Shown here piece by piece: positions 58,020 through 64,000 of a stretch of DNA of 64,000 nt; within the stretch, counting starts at the first letter, position 1, and the number at the start of each line of letters is the position of its first letter. The stretch is from Nocardia testacea NBRC 100365. GTDB taxonomy: Bacteria > Actinomycetota > Actinomycetes > Mycobacteriales > Mycobacteriaceae. The notes under the pieces were generated by a model, which was not told where the DNA came from, searched no databases, and saw only the letters and a program-made list of their open reading frames with translations. The stretch lies in NCBI RefSeq assembly GCF_000308775.1, contig NZ_BAGJ01000170.1, positions 1-64,000 on the forward strand. The letters are read 5' to 3'. The translations under genes and the position numbers were made by a program.

Positions 58020-58880
58020 GTGGAGACCGTCGCGATCCAGATGCCCGACGGCAGCACCGTCCCGGTGCGGCTGGTGCCGGCCACGGGCCCGGACGGGCAC
58101 CCGGCCACCCCGGATACCCCGCGCCCGGTGGTCGTACTGATACCCGGGCTCGGTGTGCCCGGCGAGTACTACCTCTATTTCGCTCGCGCACTCGCCCGGC
58201 GTGGCATCGACGTCGCGGTGGGTGAGCTGCGCGGCAACGGCGCCAGCTCACCGAAACCGAGCGCGGCCAGCACCTACGGGTACCACGAACTCGCCGCCGT
58301 CGATTTCCCGGCGATCTTCGAGGTGGTCCGCACCCACTTCCCCGACCGCACCCCGTACGTGCTGGGCCACAGTATGGGCGGGCAGCTGTCGGCGCTGTAC
58401 GCGGCGCGGGCCCGCGGCCGCCTCGCGGGGCTGATCCTCGTCGCGTCGGGCACGCCCTACTACCGGCGTTTTCGCGGACTGCTCGCGCCGGGCATGCTGG
58501 TCGGCACGGCCGCGGTCTCGCTGACCGCCGGGCTGGCCGGAGTATGGCCGGGCGACAAACTCGGCCCCAACGGTTTCGGCCGCCAGTCCAAGGTGCTCGT
58601 CTCCGACTGGGCCCGGCTGGCCCGCACCGGCCGGTTCGACCCGGCCGGCGCCGATATCGACTACGAGGAACGCCTCTCCCGGCTGAAACTGCCCGTACTG
58701 TCGATCACCCTGACCGGCGACGAACTGACCCCGCCGACCTCGGCCGGGCATCTGCTGGACAAACTGCCCAACGCCGACAAGACCACCTGGCACGCGCCCC
58801 GGCCGCTGGGGCACAACGGCTGGATCTCCGATCCCACCGACGTGGTCGACCGGATCGAGAAGTGGCTACACGATCGGTGA
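58020..58880 (+). CDS. Alpha/beta-fold hydrolase
   Basis: Hydrolase of 286 residues. VVLIPGLGVPGEYYLYFARA is the oxyanion part, YVLGHSMGGQLSALYAARAR the nucleophile elbow, LTGDELTPPTSAG the acid, and RPLGHNGWISDP the histidine. It resembles monoacylglycerol-lipase- and YheT-like esterases. A GTG at 58020 starts the gene, following the TetR by 43 bases, so co-transcription is likely. The substrate is unknown. Confidence 0.88.
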   Translation: METVAIQMPDGSTVPVRLVPATGPDGHPATPDTPRPVVVLIPGLGVPGEYYLYFARALARRGIDVAVGELRGNGASSPKPSAASTYGYHELAAVDFPAIFEVVRTHFPDRTPYVLGHSMGGQLSALYAARARGRLAGLILVASGTPYYRRFRGLLAPGMLVGTAAVSLTAGLAGVWPGDKLGPNGFGRQSKVLVSDWARLARTGRFDPAGADIDYEERLSRLKLPVLSITLTGDELTPPTSAGHLLDKLPNADKTTWHAPRPLGHNGWISDPTDVVDRIEKWLHDR

Positions 58881-58891
58881 CCGCCGCCGGA

Positions 58892-60964
58892 TCACTTCGT
58901 GGTCCGGCCCTCGATGAGCATCTGGGTGAAGAACTCGTAGATCAGGGCCGCCTGGAATGCCGACTGCTTGTTGTCGGCGGCGCCGCCGTGCCCGCCCTCG
59001 ATGTTCTCGTGGTACCAGACGCGATGCCCCTGCGCCTCCAGCAGCGCCGCCATCTTGCGGGCATGCCCGGGGTGCACGCGATCGTCACGGGTGGAGGTGG
59101 TGAGCAGAATCGGTGGATAGGTCGCGTCCGCGCCGGTTTCGGCGGCCCGCTGATACGGGGAGTAGCGGCTGATGTAGGCCCATTCCTCCGGGATATCCGG
59201 GTCACCGTACTCCGCGACCCAGGACGCACCCGCCAGCAACCGGTGATAACGGCGCATATCCAGTAGCGGCACCTGGCAGACGATCGCCCCGAACAATTCC
59301 GGGTAGCGGGTGAGCATCACACCCATCAGCAGACCGCCGTTACTGCCGCCGACGGCACCGAGCCGGTCGGCGGTGGTGATCCCACGGGCCACCAGGTCAC
59401 GGGCGATCGAGGAGAAATCCTCGTACACCTTGTGCCGGTTCTCCTTCTGCACCGAGGTATGCCACTGCGGCCCGTATTCCCCGCCGCCGCGGATATTGGT
59501 CATCACATAGGTGCCGCCCTGCTCCAGCCACCCGATACCGGAAGCCCCGCCGTAGCCGGGGGTCCGCGACACCTCGAAACCGCCGTAACCCGACATCACC
59601 GTGGGCGCCGGCGCGTCACGGGTATCGCGGTGCCGGATGACGAAGTACGGGATCGACGTTCCGTCATCCGAGCGGGCGAAGAACTGTTCGGTCTCGATAC
59701 CGGTCGCGTCGAAGAACTCGGGCTCCTGCTTCCATTCGGTCACCGGCGCACCGACCGACCCGGCGAGCAGGGTGGTGGGGGTGGTGAATCCACTGGTCAT
59801 GAGCATGTAGTCGTCCCCGCCCTCGAGCGGGTCGAGATTCATGATGCCGGTGGTCGCCATGGCGGGCGTCTCGGCGAGCGGTTCCGTGCGCCACCCCTCG
59901 TCCCCCGGCGTGAGGACGTACAGTTTTGTCTGCACATCCTCGAGGGTCACCAGCAGTAGATGGTTCTCGGTCCAGCCGTAGCCGTGCAGCGAGGTGTGCG
60001 CGTCCGGCTCGAACAGGACCTCGAAATCTCTGCCGCCGGCACGGAACGCGGCGAAATTCGTGGCGATCAGCGCACCGGCGGGATAGCTCTGGCCCCCGAC
60101 CTCCCACGGGGATTTCAGCCGGACCAGCAGCCATTCCTTGTACCACGACTCGTCGGCATCCGAGGGGGTCTCCAGATGGGTCCGGGAGCCGTCGGCCTCC
60201 AGCAGGAATACCTCTTCGTGGAAGAAATCCGTGGCCTGTGCGATGTAGTGCCGCTCGTAACCGGGGGTCCGGTCGTAACCCGCCGAGACCGAAACGTCGG
60301 TCACCGCGCCCTCGAAAACCGTTTCCGCGGTATCGAGAGGGGTGCCACGACGCCAGCGTTTCGCGATCCGCGGATATCCGGATCCGGTGAGGGACCCGGG
60401 ACCGAAATCCGTTCCCACATATACGGAATCGATATCGATCCAACTGATACGCGACTTCGCTTCCGGCAGGAAGTAACCGCCGTCCTCGGGGGCGATGAAT
60501 TCGCGGGTTCGCATATCGAATTCACGAACGACCTTGGCGTCCGCGCCACCCCGCGACAGGCTGATCAGTGCCCGGCTCTGGTCCGGGCGCAACACTCCGG
60601 CACCGCCCCAGACCCAATTCTCGTCCTCGGCGGCGGCCACCGCGTCGAGGTCGATGAGGACATCCCACTCGGGTTCGGCCTTCACGTACTCGGCGAAGGT
60701 GGTGCGCCGCCACAGACCGCGCGGATGCGCCGCGTCGCGCCAGAAGTTGTACAGCCATTGTCCGCGCCGCCCGGGGAAGGCGATCTTGGCATCGGTGTCC
60801 AGCATGTCCAGGATCCGGTGCTGCAGCGCATCGAACCGATCGCTCGCGGCGAACCGCTCCATGACGACCTCGTTGTGCGCCCGGGCGAAATCGAGTGCCC
60901 GCTCGCCGGTGACCTCTTCGAGCCAGAGATAGGGATCGTTTTCGCTGTCCTGCACGCCACTCAT
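58892..60964 (-). CDS. Prolyl oligopeptidase (S9 family)
   Basis: Cytosolic serine peptidase of 690 residues cutting short peptides after proline. The N-terminal segment DPYLWLEEVTGERALDFARA is typical; the middle forms a beta-propeller; the C-terminal hydrolase domain has Ser about 541 in GAVGGSNGGLLMG, Asp about 628 in TSTRDDRVHPGH and His about 659 in IEGGHGGAADNK. ATG at 60964 gives normal length. It is convergent with the upstream hydrolase, 11 bases between stops. Confidence 0.93.
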   Translation of the reverse strand: MSGVQDSENDPYLWLEEVTGERALDFARAHNEVVMERFAASDRFDALQHRILDMLDTDAKIAFPGRRGQWLYNFWRDAAHPRGLWRRTTFAEYVKAEPEWDVLIDLDAVAAAEDENWVWGGAGVLRPDQSRALISLSRGGADAKVVREFDMRTREFIAPEDGGYFLPEAKSRISWIDIDSVYVGTDFGPGSLTGSGYPRIAKRWRRGTPLDTAETVFEGAVTDVSVSAGYDRTPGYERHYIAQATDFFHEEVFLLEADGSRTHLETPSDADESWYKEWLLVRLKSPWEVGGQSYPAGALIATNFAAFRAGGRDFEVLFEPDAHTSLHGYGWTENHLLLVTLEDVQTKLYVLTPGDEGWRTEPLAETPAMATTGIMNLDPLEGGDDYMLMTSGFTTPTTLLAGSVGAPVTEWKQEPEFFDATGIETEQFFARSDDGTSIPYFVIRHRDTRDAPAPTVMSGYGGFEVSRTPGYGGASGIGWLEQGGTYVMTNIRGGGEYGPQWHTSVQKENRHKVYEDFSSIARDLVARGITTADRLGAVGGSNGGLLMGVMLTRYPELFGAIVCQVPLLDMRRYHRLLAGASWVAEYGDPDIPEEWAYISRYSPYQRAAETGADATYPPILLTTSTRDDRVHPGHARKMAALLEAQGHRVWYHENIEGGHGGAADNKQSAFQAALIYEFFTQMLIEGRTTK

Positions 60965-61091
60965 CCGACCATTGTCACCCAACGGCGCGGACGCTACGGA
61001 ACCGTGCCGGATCCAACCGCAGCAGCGCGGCCGCACGCACGGCCGTCGCGTGGGTCGGCGGAGGTCACCACCGGCGTCTCCCGATACGAGC

Positions 61092-62106
61092 TCACCACGC
61101 CCCGGGCTCGGCCAGCCTCGTCCACTGATCGAGTCTGGTGGGGATGGCGGTACCGCGCGGGTGGTCAGAGGATGCGCCGGTCGGGAAGAGTGCCAGATCC
61201 TCCTGCCCGGACAGCCATGCGTAGGCACCGGGCTTGGTCTCCATTGCACCCAGATGACCTACCTCGCCACCGGGCACGGTATACACCTGAACTTGCCCCG
61301 GCCGTAGTTGTTCAGCGATCTTGTGCGCGTGGGCGGAGGGTGTGAGCCCGTCTCCGCTCGCAGTCCATATCATCGTCGGACAGTTGATATCGCCGAGTTC
61401 GAATCCCCAGGGTGTGCCCATGGAGGTCGTCAGATCCTCTTTCCATGCCACCTCACCCTTCCTCAAGGCTTCGGTGTACATCGCGCACAGCTTTTCGGCG
61501 TTTCTGCCCACGGTTTCCCTGTCGGCCGCGCCGAGCTCATCTCTCGGGATACCGATGATCGTCGTCGGATCGGTAGGAGAGGCCCGAAAATTCATGATCT
61601 TGGTATCGCACGCGTCGATGAGTTGCCCCACCTTCGTATCCAAGCCCTTGGCCGATATATCCAACCCCGCTTGCTGGGTCATGCCCACGAAATAGTCATT
61701 CTTCATCAGATCAGGCGGTGCAAGGGGGACGAGCAGCGCGAGCCTGGTGACCCGGTCGGGCAGACCGGCGGCCACAGCCGCTGCGTGGGGAGTGCCGCCG
61801 GACCTACCGACCACAGCGAATCGACCGATTCCCAGATGGTCTGCGATCGCTCGGACATGCTCGGCGGAATCGGCGACTTTCGCTCCCGGCTGTAGATCGG
61901 AGCCGCCGTAACCCGCGCGGTCGTAGGTGATCAGCCGGACGTCCAGGCGATCGAGCAGCTCGGGCGGAGCGGTGTCCACTCCCCGGCGTTCCGTGGATCT
62001 GGACTATCGGTTTTCCGTCTTCCGGCCCCTCGGCGCGGCACTGCAATCTGCTTCCGTTGGGGAGAGTGACGACGAAATCACCAGGATACCGATCCCCTCC
62101 CCGCAT
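61092..62106 (-). pseudogene. Alpha/beta hydrolase split by a frameshift
   Basis: The C-terminal 290 or so codons (61092-61979) encode ITYDRAGYGGSDLQPG, the nucleophile VVGRSGGTPHAAAVAAG and GGEVGHLGAMETKPG. They lack the N-terminal strands. Those are found just upstream in another frame: FVVTLPNGSRLQCRAEGPED and GKPIVQIHGTPGS, from ATG at 62106 (an earlier ATG is at 62187). The frames join near 61980, where a CCCC run sits. Removing one base there gives an uninterrupted hydrolase. Either a true frameshift mutation or a sequencing error in the run. Confidence 0.75.
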
Positions 62107-62613
62107 CCCCGGACCGGGCGGACCACCACCGGATCCGGAGCCCCCGGAGGTTTCGTTCCGGTGGCCGTGGTCACCGGTGGCATTCATGTCGCTGTGCATG
62201 GGCGGCACTCTGCTCGACGCACCGAGTTCACCGGGGGTGAGCTTTCGAAATCGATCGGCACCCAGGTACTCGGATACCGCGGGCGGAAGAGCGCGCCCGG
62301 CGGCCGCGGAAGGAGTCGCGAATATCGTTGCGTAACCGCCCGTGGCCGCCCGCAATCTATGGCAAACAGCCGTACACAGGTTCTGAAGGCTGTCGCCGGG
62401 CACGAATTCGACCGCATCCAGCCATAACCCGGACTGCGGCGAATTTCGAGCCGAATAGCGAACCAACGCGGCCCGGTGTGGACCGGCCGATCTCAGCGAA
62501 GGAAGAACCGGTCCAGCCGACCGCTGACAACTTCCATGTCGACATCAACCCACACCTCTACGACACTGGGGAAACCGGAGGCCTCATCCAACCACGAGTA
62601 TCGACGCCGAGCA

Positions 62614-62641
62614 CTGAACGAGGGTAGCCACCCTCGTTCAG
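62614..62641. promoter_or_regulatory. Perfect 12-bp inverted repeat upstream of the iron box
   Basis: CTGAACGAGGGT and ACCCTCGTTCAG pair perfectly around AGCC. It ends 33 bases before the iron box. It could be an operator or a transcript-end hairpin; it has no T-tract. Confidence 0.6.
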
Positions 62642-62674
62642 CCGATCGGGTAGGTCGGGAACGGCCGTCCGGAG

Positions 62675-62693
62675 TTAGGTTTTGCTAACCTCA
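62675..62693 (+). promoter_or_regulatory. IdeR/DtxR-type iron box
   Basis: TTAGGTTTTGCTAACCTCA matches the 19-base IdeR consensus TTAGGTTAGGCTAACCTAA at 16 positions, with both half-sites intact. It ends five bases before the siderophore-interacting protein start codon, a position that would block transcription or initiation when iron is plentiful. Confidence 0.85.
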
Positions 62694-62698
62694 CCGGC

Positions 62699-63532
62699 AT
62701 GGCGATGCGGACCAAATACGTCAAACCGGAGCACCGGCGGATCTGCACCGCCGAGACTTTGGGTGCCGAGCGTATCGGCCACAGTTTCATCCGGGTCACG
62801 GTCGGCGGTCCCGATCTCGCTGATTTCGTACCCATGGGCTATGACCAGTGGATCCGTCTCTTCCTGCCGCGGGAGTGGCAAACCGGTCTGCGCCTGCCCA
62901 CCGCGGCGCAGAACACCCTCTGGTACACGCAATGCCTGGCGATGAGCAGTGATACCCGGCCACTGATCCGCAACTACACCGTGCGCGGGTTCCGCCCCGC
63001 CGGCGCCGGATTCTTCGGCGAGCATGCCGAGATCGATGTGGATTTCGTCGCCCACGGGGATTCCGGCCCGGCCTCCGCATGGGCAGGCCGGGTGCACCCG
63101 GGTATCCCCATCGGCCTGCTCGACGAAGGCATCATGTACCGGGCTCCGTCGCACACCGGCTGGTCACTGCTGGTCGGCGACGAGAGCGCTTTGCCGGCGA
63201 TCGCGGGTGTGCTGCGATCGGCGCCGCGGGATCTGTGCGGCGCGGCGTATATCGAGGTCCCCCACCGGACGGATATCCAGGATCTGGGCGAGCCGACGGG
63301 CGTGCGGGTGCACTGGCTGCCCCGCGCCGACCCTCACGTCCGGATCGGTAGGCCGGCCACCGAAGCGGTGCGCGCGGCGGCCCTTCCGGACGGGCCGGGC
63401 TACGCCTTCGTCGCCGGCGAGCAGCAACTGGTCGCCGAAGTGCGTCGCCACCTGGTGCGCGACCGCGGAGTGCCCAAATCCGACATCATGTTCAGCGGTT
63501 TCTGGCGCCTGGGTCAGGCCGCCTCGAATTGA
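62699..63532 (+). CDS. Siderophore-interacting protein (ferric-siderophore reductase)
   Basis: FAD-binding reductase of 277 residues of the ViuB/SIP family, which releases iron from imported ferric siderophores in the cytoplasm. RNYTVRGFRPAGAGFFGEHA is the FAD-binding region, WAGRVHPGIPIG follows, and SLLVGDESALPAIAGVLRSA is the NAD(P) domain. The C-terminus is SDIMFSGFWRLGQA. The iron box just upstream indicates IdeR/DtxR control. The adjacent binding-protein gene supports a siderophore-uptake locus. Confidence 0.94.
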   Translation: MAMRTKYVKPEHRRICTAETLGAERIGHSFIRVTVGGPDLADFVPMGYDQWIRLFLPREWQTGLRLPTAAQNTLWYTQCLAMSSDTRPLIRNYTVRGFRPAGAGFFGEHAEIDVDFVAHGDSGPASAWAGRVHPGIPIGLLDEGIMYRAPSHTGWSLLVGDESALPAIAGVLRSAPRDLCGAAYIEVPHRTDIQDLGEPTGVRVHWLPRADPHVRIGRPATEAVRAAALPDGPGYAFVAGEQQLVAEVRRHLVRDRGVPKSDIMFSGFWRLGQAASN

Positions 63533-63705
63533 CCGGAAGCCGGTCGGTCGCGCGGTCGCGGGTACCCGGATCCGCACTACGGGGCAGATCTCGGCGAACA
63601 CACCCGGCGGTCCTCGCGGTCATCCCGAACACCGGCCTCCCGACGGAGCCGGAGCAGCAGGTCTGTCCACGACCCCCCGGCAACACGTGACCGACGCCCG
63701 AACTA

Positions 63706-64000
63706 TCAGGGAATCAGATCCTTACGTGGGTCGACACCGAAGTGTTCGGCGAGTGTGGTGATCGAGGCGTGCGCGCCCTGCACGCTCACCGAGAGGACGA
63801 ACGGCTCGTCGTCGACGTGGACGACATCGCCCGAGAGGCGCTGCCAGAGCGGATTGGCTTCGAAGGACGCCTGCTGGTCTCGGCTGGAGTCCCCTTCGGC
63901 CCCCGGCGGAGTGTAGGCGGAAACCATGACGATCCCCGCGTCGGCCGCGAGAATCTGCTCCACCGACAGCGGGGTGAAGATGCTGTCCTCGGAATCGGGT
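63706..64000 (-). CDS. Iron-siderophore ABC transporter binding protein (5' part outside the window)
   Basis: C-terminal 97 residues of a class III periplasmic-type binding protein: EQILAADAGIVMVSAYTPPG, NPLWQRLSGDVVHVDDEPF and the final ITTLAEHFGVDP match FepB/FhuD-like siderophore receptors. The frame continues to the window end without a start codon, so signal peptide and lipobox are outside. Its neighbour is the siderophore-interacting protein. Ligand specificity cannot be read. Confidence 0.85.
   Translation of the reverse strand, partial: PDSEDSIFTPLSVEQILAADAGIVMVSAYTPPGAEGDSSRDQQASFEANPLWQRLSGDVVHVDDEPFVLSVSVQGAHASITTLAEHFGVDPRKDLIP

Larger units (their letters stand above)
62107..62698. 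other. Non-coding region upstream of the siderophore-interacting protein
   Basis: The 592 bases contain a possible longer N-terminus of the split hydrolase up to about 62187, then unique sequence, a perfect 12-bp hairpin at 62614-62641 and an IdeR-type iron box at 62675-62693. No further gene is supported. Confidence 0.65.

Noticed and set aside
1..64000. tRNA, rRNA or known small RNA genes
   Set aside because: No cloverleaf with a GTTCRANNC T-loop and no rRNA core sequence was noticed while reading both strands. A covariance-model scan would be decisive but could not be run.

Overview
The window reads as chromosomal DNA of a high-GC mycolic-acid actinomycete, most likely Nocardia or a close relative. 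This is an inference from gene content and order, not a database match. Coding sequences show strong third-position GC bias and GTG starts. The gene order follows, in inverted orientation, the Mycobacterium tuberculosis block from Rv0487 down to Rv0462: YbjN protein/mshA, SDR, murB, DUF2505, a DUF2993 lipoprotein-like protein, deoC, DUF2516, hbhA, its XRE regulator, a DUF445 protein, a TetR regulator, fadB2, icl, ramB, a CMD-like protein and lpd. Accessory blocks interrupt this order.

Layout. 1-13.3 kb: ROK kinase (cut by the window edge), PPOX/F420 protein, YbjN protein and mshA (mycothiol), hydrolase, SDR, Rpn-like protein, murB, two DUF2505 proteins, a methyltransferase-like protein, a DUF2993 protein, deoC, GNAT, purU and a hydrolase. 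13.3-17.6 kb: DUF2516, hbhA, XRE and DUF445 genes set among large palindromic repeats. 17.6-27.2 kb: TetR, ABC1 kinase, enoyl-reductase-like protein, methyltransferase, a three-gene type VII secretion-associated cassette ending in EspG, ppk2, a DsbA-like/VKOR disulfide pair and an HtrA-like protease. 27.2-35.9 kb: an intergenic DnaA-box cluster, alcohol dehydrogenase, a MetE-like protein that has lost its zinc site, fadB2 and icl, separated by more palindromic repeats. 35.9-45.4 kb: XdhC, PfkB kinase, ramB, a tightly overlapped phosphate-transporter operon, a drug-efflux MFS with divergent MarR, and a FadE5-like acyl-CoA dehydrogenase. 45.4-64 kb: NERD, VOC and patatin proteins, a TPR-HTH regulator with a coupled 47-residue leader ORF, an SRPBCC/ArsR pair, a polysaccharide deacetylase, CMD protein, lpd, MFS, ZIP, TetR, hydrolases, a prolyl oligopeptidase, a frameshifted hydrolase, and an iron-regulated siderophore-interacting protein next to a siderophore-binding protein cut by the window end.

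How it fits together. icl, fadB2, ramB and lpd belong to acetate/fatty-acid metabolism and its control. mshA, the DsbA/VKOR pair and lpd serve redox homeostasis. murB, hbhA, the polysaccharide deacetylase and the DUF2993 protein serve the envelope. The most unusual content is a dispersed family of about 150-200 bp elements, each with a GC hairpin head and a 33-bp-arm palindrome. Their arms differ between copies but stay complementary, and three intergenic gaps of about 600 bp carry them as outward-facing pairs. A MetE homologue with none of its non-histidine zinc ligands is the most unusual protein. No tRNA, rRNA, CRISPR array, transposase gene or prophage was seen.
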